From: Paenibacillaceae bacterium GAS479
GTDB taxonomy: Bacteria > Bacillota > Bacilli > Paenibacillales > Paenibacillaceae
Direction: 5' to 3'
Assembly: GCA_900105225.1 (NCBI GenBank)
Contig: LT629764.1
Location: 2,161,001 to 2,225,000 of the forward strand
Length of the DNA stretch: 64,000 nucleotides
Shown here: piece after piece, positions 1-7,549 of the stretch
Layout: the number at the start of each line of letters is the position of its first letter
How positions within the stretch are numbered: position 1 is the stretch's first letter
Notes under the pieces: model-generated
The model's input: the letters and a program-made list of their open reading frames with translations, nothing else
The model's database searches: none
Told to the model about the DNA's origin: nothing
Program-made: the position numbers and the translations under genes

Positions 1-2181
1 CTTCCCGCTATCCTGTTCGGCATAAACCTGCTGCCCCAAATACTGATCCGGGTGATTGCAGATTTGCTTGAATTTCATGAGCGCCGCCAGCACCAGTCCC
101 TTGCGCCCAATGCCGTCCTCTGTCGATTCCAGCTTTGCTTGTAATTCCTTGACCAGCTTATTATAAAGCACCACTTGCTTCTTCGTAAGCGTGGCATACG
201 TTTTCATCTCGATTTTGTCCGGCAGGTCCGTGATGATCGCACGATCGGTCTTCAGACGCCTTAAAATAAACGGACTAACCACCTGCCGCAGTCGCATGTA
301 GCCCTCCACCGATTCACGCAGTTTACGCGTAAAGGAGGTAAACTCCTTCGCCGTGCCAAGCAGCCCCTTGTTCAGAAAATCGAACAATGACCACAAATCG
401 CCCAGCCTGTTTTCGATCGGCGTGCCGGTCATCGCTACTTTGAAGGAGGCATTCATTTGCTTCACCAGCTTTGTCTGCTTCGTTCCCGGATTTTTAATAG
501 CCTGAGCTTCATCAAGAATGAGGGAATCCCAATGGTGCTGCTGCAGCCATTCATATTTGGCAAGCATCCCATAGGTCGTAATGACGAGCCTAATATCCTC
601 TGCAAGCGCGTCCGCCTCCTGAATATTTTTATTTACGGATGGGTGACAAACATAATAGTGCAGCGACGGCGCAAACTTGTTCAGCTCGCTCATCCAGTTG
701 CCGATTAGTGAAGCCGGCACAACGAGCAGCGCGCTCTCCTTATTTTGCATACGGATGTGGTTGAGCAACGCAATAATTTGTACCGTTTTGCCCAGACCCA
801 TATCGTCAGCGAGACAAGCGCCAAGGCCCAGCGTCTTCATCAAATGAAGCCAACTGACACCCCTTGTCTGATAAGTACGGAGATCGGCTCGAAAATCGTC
901 TCCAGCTAACACCAGCGCCTCAATCCGTTCAGGCTGACGCAGCTCACTCATGACCGATTCCAGCCATTCCCCGTTCGTCACCTCAACCTCTACCTCTACC
1001 TTATCTGGATCAACCTGTAACGTACGCTCCGATTGCAAATGAAGCTGCATCGCCTCCACAATGCTGATCCCAGAACCTCCGGCTGCTTTGGAGGCTTGCT
1101 CGTAAGCATCGAGCGCCTGCTGCAACCGTTTGTGGTTAACCTCTACCCACTTCCCCTTAATGAGAGCCAGCCCTTCTTGCTCTGCAAGTAATTGCCTGAG
1201 CTCATCCGTCGTAAGAACTTCGCCGCCGAGCCACAGCTCGGCTTGAAAGCTGAGCAACGCCTCCGTATTCAAGCGGGAAGGCTCGCGATCACCCACACTG
1301 ACGTTCAGCTTGAGCGAGTTCGACTTGCTTCGCCACCATTTGGGAATCCGGCACATGATGCCAGCTTCCTCATATTGAATCACTTCACGCAGAAACATAT
1401 ACGCTTCCTCGGCTGTTAGACCAATCGGATAAAATAAATCGCCTGAATCGACCAATTCACGGATCAAATCACTGCTTTCCGCCGCGTAATGAACGGTAGA
1501 CAGCAGTTCGAGAAGCTTGCTGCTATTCTCGCCATATTCCACAAGCGCCTGTTTCAGCGGCAAATGGCGCGTCTTGCCCTCCGCCTGTTCCTCCGAGGCA
1601 TACGTGGATAGAAATGAAAAGGGATATTCACTCCCCTCCTTGCTCTCTACCAGATGAAAATAAACACGGCCAGTTGGCTGCACATCAGGACAGTTCGTCG
1701 CAAACCACTGGGACACAGTACCGCTATATTGATTCAGACTTGATGCCAGCCCGCGATGCAAGCCGTTCCAAATCTCTTCAATAAATCCCCTGTTTAAGTA
1801 TTCGCCTCCGACAAAAAACGGCGCTCCTGTCAGCCATCGTTCTACATCCTCATCCTCTAGCGGAATCGTCGCATCTAACCGTAAGCGCTCAATTTCGGGA
1901 TACCGCGCAACTCCCTTAATGAATGCCGCCCCAATACGCCGCAAAAAACGAAGCGATTCAGATCGTTGATCCGAAAGCTGCGTCAAGGCAAGCTCCAGTA
2001 AAAAATCATCCGGGCGTTGGCGGTACAGCTTATACAGAGAATTCTGAAGCATCAATTCAGCGGTATCTGCCTCCGTCTGTAAATCTCCGCCCTCCCAATC
2101 CAACTCGTATCGCTGATCCGGCAACAGAACAACAATAAGCTGGCGCTGATTGACACTTGCTATATTCGGTTGTTGAAGCAT
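1..2181 (-). CDS. SNF2-family DEAD/DEAH-box helicase, 3' end outside the window
   Basis: ATP-dependent DNA translocase of the SWI2/SNF2 class. The reading frame starts at ATG 2181 behind a GGAGGGGG ribosome site and runs off the window, so only the N-terminal associated region (about 450 residues) and the first RecA-like lobe are present. Walker A reads ADDMGLGKT near 795-820 and the Walker B motif is DEAQ near 513-525; a TGTPIEN motif (motif III region) follows. The second helicase lobe is missing because the window ends. The N-terminal half resembles the SNF2-associated domain common in Bacillales stand-alone SNF2 proteins. It may act in DNA repair or transcription recycling; the exact role is unknown. 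It is the last gene before the accessory region. Confidence 0.9.
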   Translation of the reverse strand, partial: MLQQPNIASVNQRQLIVVLLPDQRYELDWEGGDLQTEADTAELMLQNSLYKLYRQRPDDFLLELALTQLSDQRSESLRFLRRIGAAFIKGVARYPEIERLRLDATIPLEDEDVERWLTGAPFFVGGEYLNRGFIEEIWNGLHRGLASSLNQYSGTVSQWFATNCPDVQPTGRVYFHLVESKEGSEYPFSFLSTYASEEQAEGKTRHLPLKQALVEYGENSSKLLELLSTVHYAAESSDLIRELVDSGDLFYPIGLTAEEAYMFLREVIQYEEAGIMCRIPKWWRSKSNSLKLNVSVGDREPSRLNTEALLSFQAELWLGGEVLTTDELRQLLAEQEGLALIKGKWVEVNHKRLQQALDAYEQASKAAGGSGISIVEAMQLHLQSERTLQVDPDKVEVEVEVTNGEWLESVMSELRQPERIEALVLAGDDFRADLRTYQTRGVSWLHLMKTLGLGACLADDMGLGKTVQIIALLNHIRMQNKESALLVVPASLIGNWMSELNKFAPSLHYYVCHPSVNKNIQEADALAEDIRLVITTYGMLAKYEWLQQHHWDSLILDEAQAIKNPGTKQTKLVKQMNASFKVAMTGTPIENRLGDLWSLFDFLNKGLLGTAKEFTSFTRKLRESVEGYMRLRQVVSPFILRRLKTDRAIITDLPDKIEMKTYATLTKKQVVLYNKLVKELQAKLESTEDGIGRKGLVLAALMKFKQICNHPDQYLGQQVYAEQDSGK

Positions 2182-2213
2182 ATTGCAATTGCCCCCTCCA
2201 ACTCGTCATTTAT

Positions 2214-2253
2214 GGACATTATATCATAATCAAAAGAGCCACCAACCAGATAA
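2214..2253 (-). repeat. 40-bp promoter repeat, copy 1 (upstream of the SNF2 gene)
   Basis: These 40 bases are identical to 7550-7589. Read on the minus strand both copies carry a TTGGTG...TATAAT promoter-like stretch (16-base spacer) and lie just upstream of a gene start: SNF2 here, the zeta antitoxin at 7522. Similarity continues imperfectly through the ribosome site region, so the whole 5' leader seems to be duplicated. Confidence 0.85.
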
Positions 2254-2276
2254 CTGGATGATGGCTCTTTTGATTA
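2227..2276. terminator. 15-bp perfect inverted repeat, probable bidirectional terminator
   Basis: Arms 2227-2241 and 2262-2276 are perfect reverse complements, each with a GAGCC/GGCTC core and an adjoining TTTT run on both strands; the loop is 20 bases. The left arm overlaps the SNF2 promoter repeat. It would end transcription arriving from the accessory genes on the minus strand. The second copy of the promoter repeat at 7550-7589 lacks the partner arm. Confidence 0.6.
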
Positions 2277-2289
2277 CATATGGAGGCGA
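2277..2289 (-). other. Left part of a split ssrA 3'-end repeat (CCA end and flank)
   Basis: These 13 bases (CATATGGAGGCGA) are identical to 15061-15073, which is the extreme 3' end of ssrA including its encoded CCA plus four flanking bases. The following bases of ssrA (15071 onward) are instead found at 6678. The two pieces overlap by CGA, as if one att-like repeat had been cut by an insertion with a 3-base target duplication. Confidence 0.6.
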
Positions 2290-2310
2290 ACCGTGGCTGT
2301 TCAAAACCAC

Positions 2311-2333
2311 AATTCGCCGCTGCGTGATGCTCA
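2311..2333 (+). repeat. Short 23-bp repeat, copy 1 (second copy 4222-4244)
   Basis: 2311-2333 and 4222-4244 match at 21 of 23 positions (AATTCGCCG-GCGTGATGCT core). Copy 1 lies close to the left end of the candidate inserted module; copy 2 directly follows the 32-bp palindrome upstream of the SIR2-like gene. They could be element ends or small interspersed repeats; the function is unknown. Confidence 0.5.
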
Positions 2334-2368
2334 GAATGTTCTGGGAATTATCTTAGGTTTAGCATATT

Positions 2369-2554
2369 TCACTTTGATGGACACTCCGAATTTGGACAAT
2401 AAATCTCAGTTTCATATTCAGTCTTTGAACGTATTACTTTTTTATGCGATAACTCAACTTTATATCTTTCTATCATCCCTTGTCCACATGCACATTTTGA
2501 ACTTGAAATAAGTTCTGTACTATCAATTTCCCAACTGCTCCCCATTTTTATCAC
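2369..2554 (-). CDS. Small zinc-ribbon protein, 61 residues
   Basis: The protein has a CAC motif near residues 21-23 and a second cysteine pair (CPNSEC) near the C-terminus, the pattern of a treble-clef or zinc-ribbon knuckle. An AGGAGTGA ribosome site lies 5 bases before the ATG at 2554, which supports real expression. No known family name is assigned. It is the last gene of the minus-strand cluster NrtR-like, AbiH, SIR2-like, zinc ribbon. It could be an accessory part of that cluster or an unrelated small protein; 291 bases separate it from the SIR2-like stop. Confidence 0.6.
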   Translation of the reverse strand: MIKMGSSWEIDSTELISSSKCACGQGMIERYKVELSHKKVIRSKTEYETEIYCPNSECPSK

Positions 2555-2845
2555 TCCTGTTTATAAATTATGATACTTTTGCATACTCCTTTAGACCTAT
2601 ATTGATCAACTTACCTCATGGTGACTGCAGAATTATCAAAACGCGATCAATGTGAGCCATTGCTTTAATTGACCAATGATTCCTCCAAACAAGAATTCAA
2701 ATCCTCAAAGTAGGCCCTGTTCATATAGTTATGGCTTTATAAGGACAAGGGCTCATGTTTCCGATTATTGAATCCACAATTTTCTATTTTGTGATACTGC
2801 GGTTGTTTGGTGAGGTTGCTTGAGACTTGAAATGGTGTAGTGCTG

Positions 2846-4045
2846 CTAAAATAATTTATCCATAGGAAAGTCCTTAGAATAATAATCTTGATGAATTACT
2901 AAGTGATCATCAGGTATACCAAATTCGAATGAGAATTTTTCCTTTATTCTGTGCGGATTGGGATCAACAATCGTAATTCGAGGTACAGTTTTCCTTTTCA
3001 TAAAAGCATTTTTAAACAAATGATTGCTTTGAATATCCGTGACTGGAAAGGAATATCCAATAATAATAATCTCACTCGCTTCAGTCAAACAAAGTTCTGC
3101 TTCTCTCCATAACTCCTTAAACAAGTCGCCATACATGTCGTAGGTTTTATGCTTAACAGGTGGGATAATTAAAGGCATTGAAGTAAGTCCAGACTTCCCA
3201 GCAGTGCCTTCAGGCATATGAGGAAATCTTGGGGTTAATCTAACGAACACTTGATCTTCTGGAGCTGGCTTTCCTGGGTCCGGTATATTCGGTGGGTAAT
3301 ATCCATAGGAGTACGGTTCGTAATTACTCATATATCTACCATTATGTGTATCGTAAGGATCAATAGTAGATTCAAAAATATAAAAAGTTTCAGGGCCAGC
3401 TGACTGAGTCATTGTTATCTTCTCATTTTCAATCGTAGTTGCACTACTTAGCCAGTTGGTAGAACCGTGTAGTTTAATAAGCTTAGGATAGTCAGTTTTT
3501 TGTGGGATTGAAGCAGGTTCCCATGCATTTCTATAGATCATTTTAGGCGTTACAAAATACCCAGCATCCGGAGTCCATTCCGTAGTTTCTGCTAATGCTC
3601 GATCCATAAGTGTATCCCAATTGAAAGTAACAATAACATCATCCTTTTTCAAAAGCTTAGCTAAATTTATGTGTGGTTCAGACACAGGCCCATTTTGTAT
3701 TTCATTAATAACAGAAGTAAATAGAAACACCAATTGATTATAAGACTTAAAGGATTCCCTAAGGCTGACAAAGTCTTGTGAATCATTAAAAGCATGAAGT
3801 AACTTTTCCTCAATCTCAGAATGTAAAACTTCAATGTCTGTACTATAATTCACAAAATCTTCTGGTTTCATCTTGTGGTGTTGGTTCAAGTAATTAATAA
3901 TCTCTCCTACCAAAACCCATGGATTTTGACTTATTTCTAACTTGTTGTAAGTTTTAAAAAAATCAATTGCAACGGGCATTCTAATCTTTGTTGGGGAACC
4001 ATCATAAGCTTTTGATGCGCCAGCTCCCAGAATGATAGCTTTCAT
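2846..4045 (-). CDS. SIR2-like domain protein, predicted NAD-dependent defence effector
   Basis: A 399-residue protein with a Rossmann-type N-terminus (ILGAGASKAY, residues 4-13), a TFNWDTLMDRAL motif near 140-151, a KLHGSTNWL motif near 190-200 and an IIIGYSFPVTD motif near 325-335. This motif order is that of the SIR2-like/SIR2_2 class rather than classical deacetylase sirtuins; the classical Cys4 zinc site is not evident. Several members of this class are known NADases that deplete NAD+ during phage infection; that this one is an NADase is inferred. Start at 4045 follows an AAGGAG ribosome site. It lies 251 bases downstream of the AbiH gene on the same strand, separated by a perfect palindrome. 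Confidence 0.8.
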   Translation of the reverse strand: MKAIILGAGASKAYDGSPTKIRMPVAIDFFKTYNKLEISQNPWVLVGEIINYLNQHHKMKPEDFVNYSTDIEVLHSEIEEKLLHAFNDSQDFVSLRESFKSYNQLVFLFTSVINEIQNGPVSEPHINLAKLLKKDDVIVTFNWDTLMDRALAETTEWTPDAGYFVTPKMIYRNAWEPASIPQKTDYPKLIKLHGSTNWLSSATTIENEKITMTQSAGPETFYIFESTIDPYDTHNGRYMSNYEPYSYGYYPPNIPDPGKPAPEDQVFVRLTPRFPHMPEGTAGKSGLTSMPLIIPPVKHKTYDMYGDLFKELWREAELCLTEASEIIIIGYSFPVTDIQSNHLFKNAFMKRKTVPRITIVDPNPHRIKEKFSFEFGIPDDHLVIHQDYYSKDFPMDKLF

Positions 4046-4188
4046 TCTTCCAATTCTCCTTTGGTCTAGTTTTAGCTCTAAGATACGAATATGCTACTCT
4101 CACTCCAATGCTATTCTCACCCAATCTGATTGGAAGCATGATGAAACCATGTCCAACAATACTGGTCCTGGTTTATATGAACAAGGGT

Positions 4189-4220
4189 TGGATTTACAGA
4201 GCCATGGCTCTGTAAATCCA
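4189..4220. repeat. Perfect 32-bp palindrome between the AbiH and SIR2-like genes
   Basis: The sequence is its own reverse complement over all 32 bases, centred between 4204 and 4205 (core GAGCCATGGCTC), with no spacer. No T-run follows on either strand, so it is not a standard terminator. It could be a dimeric protein site, an RNA hairpin that tunes SIR2-like expression relative to AbiH, or an element end; the repeat at 4222-4244 abuts it. Confidence 0.85.
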
Positions 4221-4296
4221 TAATTCGCCGCCGCGTGATGCTGAGGGTTTTTGAGAAGGTGTCTTAATAAACATCTTCCATTGGATGTGTTAACCT

Positions 4297-5217
4297 CTAG
4301 GAAACGTGATAAGTATCAAACACACCATTAAACCCACAAGATTTAATAATACTTTCGTATTGCTTACGTAGTGCAATATCATCAAAGTCATTTAGATACC
4401 AAGTAACGTTTGCATTCGATAACCTGCGACAAATCTCCGTTATGTATATTTTATCAACCTCCGAGAAAGAAAATCCAAAAGAATATACTCTATCAACAGA
4501 TATTGTTCCAATACTATTAAAGAAATCCTGGTTCCCTTTAATAGCTTCGGTTGTGTTCTTTCTTAATTTTTCTAGCATATCCTGTAGTGCATTCTCAGAA
4601 CCAACATGGCGACCCATATATTCTTCTGTATAATCAGTATCGTTTCCATGCCCGAACAATAATTTGCCCCCTTGCTTCCCGTGAATGTGACAAACATTCT
4701 TTGCTTCGTATAGCGCCTCTAAAGTAGCAGTGTAATTGAAAGTTAGGAAAAGATCTTTACTATTATCAATCAGCTTTTCAAAATCACCCTTGGGAGATAC
4801 TTCATCAATATCAATTGTATTAATCCATTCAGCAAAATAATCGGTAATCTCCAATACTGCTCCAACGAGATTGTTTGATAGGTCTTCATTTCTGTAAACT
4901 GTGTGCCACTCGTTATCATCATCGTCGTCATAGTTATCGAGGTATTCATTTAAATCTAAATAACCAAGTGATGTTTCGAGATCGGACCATTTTTCACCTT
5001 CCGGCTCGGCATTGGTAACGACCGCTATCAAGAAACCTACTACATCAATATCACCATAACTCATATCACCATCGGGCATCATTTGAGCTTCGGGTACACA
5101 TCCATCGAATAAAGCATCAGGATACTCCTCCTTAAGATATTGATGGAAGTCTTCATAAGATGTTTGCATACCATGAGCTAAATCAAATCCATTACCAATA
5201 ATATATAAATTCGCCAT
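4297..5217 (-). CDS. AbiH-family phage abortive-infection protein
   Basis: A 306-residue protein opening with MANLYIIGNGFDLAHGMQTS, the diagnostic AbiH start, followed by LTFNYTATLEALY near residue 165, HIHGK and FGHGND motifs near 185-195, and YSFGFSFSEVDKIYI near 250. AbiH was described as a lactococcal abortive infection gene and belongs to a superfamily with SIR2-like Rossmann features; its biochemical activity is not settled. A longer frame begins at 5238, but ATG 5217 has an AAAGGGGTG ribosome site and places the conserved motif at the N-terminus. An acidic Asp-rich stretch lies near residues 95-105. It is the first gene downstream of the strong promoter inside the 5238-5296 inverted repeat. 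Confidence 0.87.
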   Translation of the reverse strand: MANLYIIGNGFDLAHGMQTSYEDFHQYLKEEYPDALFDGCVPEAQMMPDGDMSYGDIDVVGFLIAVVTNAEPEGEKWSDLETSLGYLDLNEYLDNYDDDDDNEWHTVYRNEDLSNNLVGAVLEITDYFAEWINTIDIDEVSPKGDFEKLIDNSKDLFLTFNYTATLEALYEAKNVCHIHGKQGGKLLFGHGNDTDYTEEYMGRHVGSENALQDMLEKLRKNTTEAIKGNQDFFNSIGTISVDRVYSFGFSFSEVDKIYITEICRRLSNANVTWYLNDFDDIALRKQYESIIKSCGFNGVFDTYHVS

Positions 5218-5237
5218 TTGAATCACCCCTTTACCCA

Positions 5238-5296
5238 ATTATACAAAACACAATTAACTAAGTCAATATAACTTAGTTAATTGTGTTTTGTATAAT
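5238..5296 (-). promoter_or_regulatory. Sigma-A promoter embedded in a perfect 26-bp inverted repeat (AbiH promoter/operator)
   Basis: Arms 5238-5263 and 5271-5296 are exact reverse complements around a 7-base spacer. On the minus strand the structure contains TTGACT (5261-5266), a 17-base gap and TATAAT (5238-5243), a near-consensus promoter, leaving a leader of about 14 bases before AbiH. The core TGACTTAGTTAA also occurs at the promoter of the upstream Nudix regulator gene (6366-6377). That pattern suggests operator control by the neighbouring NrtR-like protein. The same structure could also form a hairpin ending the regulator transcript. Confidence 0.8.
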
Positions 5297-5301
5297 CCAA
5301 T

Positions 5302-6333
5302 TTAAAATGAGTTGTAAATGGATAGACTGAGTTCGAGTTCCTCGTCTCTAAATTGATAGAGTTGCGTTTTGGGTCCGGCATACCTTTGTTCCTTCTTATT
5401 AAGAACCTCTAAAAGACCCTGTCTTCCCTTAGTTGAAAGAAGTTTTTTGGAGAAGTTTGTTTCGTCAACCTGAAATTCAGGCACAGTATCCCTCAATAGT
5501 CGATGTAACTCTCGGAGAGTAAATCCTGTTTCATCTAAAAAATGCCTTGCTATTGTCTTTGTTAATAATTCAGTATGCATTCGTTTAATAGCGCAACGGA
5601 GTATATCCTCATGGTCAAATGCTAATCCTAATTCAAGTGCTTCATCTAAGGTAAAAAGTTTTGCTTCCATAGCATCTGTACTCGCTTCTAGATCCTTAAA
5701 TACTACCTCCCTAAACACATCAGTCCCGTTTTGAACAGTTACAAAAACTTCTGGTCTTACTAATGCAAAATATGCAACAGATGGTATCCATCCCCTTGGG
5801 TCTCTACCTTCGTAGTAGAATGTCTTTAGCTGATCGAGTTTAAAGTCCTTGACAATACCGGTCTCCTCTTTTAACTCCCTTTCTGCCGCTGCATCTAAAG
5901 TTTCATCTACCTTAGAAAATCCTCCCGGTAATGCCCACCTTCCCTCGTATGTTTCTTCCTTCCGACGAATTAGCAAAATATACGGCTTGAAAGTCGGCAT
6001 ATGTGGGCGTTTTTTGTGCTCAAACATAGGAATTACCGTAAAAACACAAATATCTACCGGTAACCCATCAGGTGTCTGAAAAGCCCCAACAGATTCTTCA
6101 GCTCCTGGCAATAAACGTATTTCACCATTGGAGTAGTGGGCGTAAACTGAAATGTTATTCTGAGATCCAACAACTAATTCACTAACAACACAAGAAGTTT
6201 CATCAGAGTTCAATCTCTTATAAAACTGTCCATTTAGGTGAACCTCATATGCTAAAGCTTGTGGATCAGCTAAATCAGTCCAATTTACTCGTATGGGCTT
6301 TGTTAAAAGTTGCTCTATATTCAGCTTACTCAA
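5302..6333 (-). CDS. NrtR-like regulator: Nudix domain plus C-terminal winged helix
   Basis: About 343 residues. A complete Nudix box is present (G-x5-E-x7-REL-x-EETG, residues about 137-160 counted from the chosen start), followed by a C-terminal winged-helix region with GRQGLLEVLNKK and a GPKTQLYQF ending typical of NrtR proteins. Before the Nudix fold is an extra domain of about 90 residues. NrtR proteins repress NAD-synthesis genes and sense ADP-ribose or related NAD breakdown products; many have lost catalysis, but here the Nudix box looks intact. The longest frame starts at ATG 6351, directly after a TATAAT, without a ribosome site; TTG 6333 sits 7 bases after AAGGGGTG and is preferred. 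The shared operator-like motif suggests it controls itself and AbiH. Confidence 0.78.
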   Translation of the reverse strand: MSKLNIEQLLTKPIRVNWTDLADPQALAYEVHLNGQFYKRLNSDETSCVVSELVVGSQNNISVYAHYSNGEIRLLPGAEESVGAFQTPDGLPVDICVFTVIPMFEHKKRPHMPTFKPYILLIRRKEETYEGRWALPGGFSKVDETLDAAAERELKEETGIVKDFKLDQLKTFYYEGRDPRGWIPSVAYFALVRPEVFVTVQNGTDVFREVVFKDLEASTDAMEAKLFTLDEALELGLAFDHEDILRCAIKRMHTELLTKTIARHFLDETGFTLRELHRLLRDTVPEFQVDETNFSKKLLSTKGRQGLLEVLNKKEQRYAGPKTQLYQFRDEELELSLSIYNSF

Positions 6334-6351
6334 CAATCTACACCCCTTCAT

Positions 6352-6385
6352 ATTATAAAGTTATTTTAACTAAGTCATTATATCA
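6352..6385 (-). promoter_or_regulatory. Promoter and operator-like motif of the NrtR-like gene
   Basis: An extended -10 (TGATATAAT) lies at 6377-6385. Immediately downstream is TGACTTAGTTAA (6366-6377), which is the core of the AbiH promoter repeat, here followed by a short inverted match AGTTA-AAA-TAACT. A further TATAAT lies at 6352-6357. The motif placed at the start site is suited to autorepression. Confidence 0.6.
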
Positions 6386-6677
6386 TATAATTAGAAACAC
6401 TGTTCTCCCAAAATGACTACCGGACTTTCTAAACCAGCAACTCAAATCGACTGCCCATACATTTTCTTGTCATCTCAGTAACCAATCTAAAGCCATAAGA
6501 AATGTGCCCAACATCTTCAATAACAGGCAAAGCTACTGAAGTACAAGAAAAGTACCGCCAAAAGCGTCACCTAGACGAAATTGGCGGTACCTCTAAAAAA
6601 TGTTTTAACCACAAGCGGACTGAAACCTTGCCCAACATTAACAATGGTGGTTTTGCATGAACAATGGTTCCGATAAA
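6386..6677. other. Non-coding right end of the candidate module, with one hairpin
   Basis: No convincing gene. A perfect 10-bp inverted repeat (6552-6561 and 6581-6590, GTACCGCCAA/TTGGCGGTAC) could form a hairpin. The last 30 bases resemble, in inverted orientation, the left end of the segment near 2299-2310. Confidence 0.5.
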
Positions 6678-6755
6678 CGAGGGGATTTGAACCCCTGTCC
6701 GAAGGCAACGGCACACAGGCATCTACGGGTGTAATCGTGGTTTTAATGTCACCTG
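6678..6755 (-). repeat. Duplicated ssrA 3' end (att-like repeat), right part of the split copy
   Basis: 6678-6733 is identical over 56 bases to 15071-15126 inside the functional ssrA gene, covering the T-arm and part of the 3' tRNA-like end on the minus strand. Similarity continues with substitutions to about 6755 (GATGTCACCTG region). The missing CCA end is at 2277-2289. Duplicated tmRNA ends are a known signature of integrase-type genomic islands that target ssrA. Confidence 0.85.
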
Positions 6756-6756
6756 A

Positions 6757-7332
6757 TCATATATAAGCAATCAGAGCGTTTCTTGACCAGGCAGGTAATG
6801 ACTCCATACAATAGGTCAGCTTTCCCTCCATGATTTCAGCCACAATGGAAGGCACGAATGTATTATCAATGATAACGACATGATCCGCGATAGATAGAGC
6901 AGGATTAAGGTTTTTTAAAGATTGACCATAACGAAAACGAATATCCTTTTCTGCAATCCAATGTCCACCCTGCTCGACCCGAGAAGCTACACGGTCTATA
7001 TGCATTTGGACATCTTGGAGGCCGATGTAGTACATGGCAATCTGATATCCGGTTTCTTTTGCAAGTTGCATATGCTTCAGAACAAAAGTGCCTGATAAGG
7101 TCGTCTCAACGGCAAAATGTTCGCCTCTTTTAATGAGAGAACGGATTCTTTTTACCGCTTCCCTTCCCGCAGATAGATCAGCACTGCGTGGGTCATCCGG
7201 TTTTAGTTCCCGTGCAATCTGGTCAGGATCAACCAATTCACCGAGCCAATTCCTCATTTGCAAGCTGATCGTGCTCTTGCCAGCCCCGTTAGTACCTGCA
7301 AAAACCGTCATAATAGGTCGGGTATTATTCAC
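6757..7332 (-). CDS. Zeta-toxin-like P-loop kinase
   Basis: A 191-residue protein with Walker A GTNGAGKST (residues 13-21), a LVDPDQIARELKP segment near 33-45 and ETTLSGTF near 75-82, the layout of zeta/PezT-like kinases and the related chromosomal P-loop toxins. Zeta toxins phosphorylate UDP-N-acetyl sugars and block cell-wall synthesis; whether this homologue does so is inferred. Its ATG overlaps the end of the upstream small gene by 8 bases, the usual toxin-antitoxin arrangement. The stop lies two bases from the ssrA-like repeat, so its C-terminus may have been set by the integration. Confidence 0.75.
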   Translation of the reverse strand: MNNTRPIMTVFAGTNGAGKSTISLQMRNWLGELVDPDQIARELKPDDPRSADLSAGREAVKRIRSLIKRGEHFAVETTLSGTFVLKHMQLAKETGYQIAMYYIGLQDVQMHIDRVASRVEQGGHWIAEKDIRFRYGQSLKNLNPALSIADHVVIIDNTFVPSIVAEIMEGKLTYCMESLPAWSRNALIAYI

Positions 7333-7522
7333 TATATTCTAACTCCCGCCGATTGCCGGTTGCATCAAAAAAGATCTCAAATTTGTTCCCATCTGCATCT
7401 TCCCGGATACGTTTATTGTTTTTTATATAGTAAATGGAAGCACCTGATGCTTTGGCTTGCAGACGGGCATATTGATTTGCTTTATTCAATATTTCCTGGA
7501 GCTGTTCTCGATTGGACAACAT
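7325..7522 (-). CDS. Putative antitoxin partner of the zeta-like toxin
   Basis: A 65-residue protein (begins MLSNREQLQEILNKANQYA). ATG 7522 has a GGAGGGATCAAG ribosome site; a longer frame to 7615 would run through the promoter repeat and is rejected. It has no clear DNA-binding motif: an N-terminal helix is followed by a short strand-rich region ending in RRELEYSE. Tight coupling to the kinase gene suggests the antitoxin role; this is inferred from context. The promoter upstream is the repeat shared with the SNF2 gene. Confidence 0.65.
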   Translation of the reverse strand: MLSNREQLQEILNKANQYARLQAKASGASIYYIKNNKRIREDADGNKFEIFFDATGNRRELEYSE

Positions 7523-7549
7523 CTTGATCCCTCCAACTGCGTCATATAC

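Larger units (their letters stand above)
2290..6677. mobile_element. Candidate 4.4-kb inserted module carrying the NrtR-like/AbiH/SIR2-like genes
   Basis: The interval sits exactly between the two halves of a 66-bp ssrA-end repeat and is bounded by CGA on each side. Its ends share a loose inverted similarity: GTTCAAAACCAC near 2299-2310 against GTTCATGCAAAACCACC read on the minus strand near 6646-6662. It is visibly more AT-rich than the core genes. No transposase or integrase is encoded inside, so the mobility mechanism is unknown. The call rests on the boundary geometry, not on a known element family. Confidence 0.45.

Noticed and set aside
1192..2138. Small plus-strand frames opposite the SNF2 gene
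   Set aside because: They lie antisense to a clear helicase frame and lack ribosome sites.
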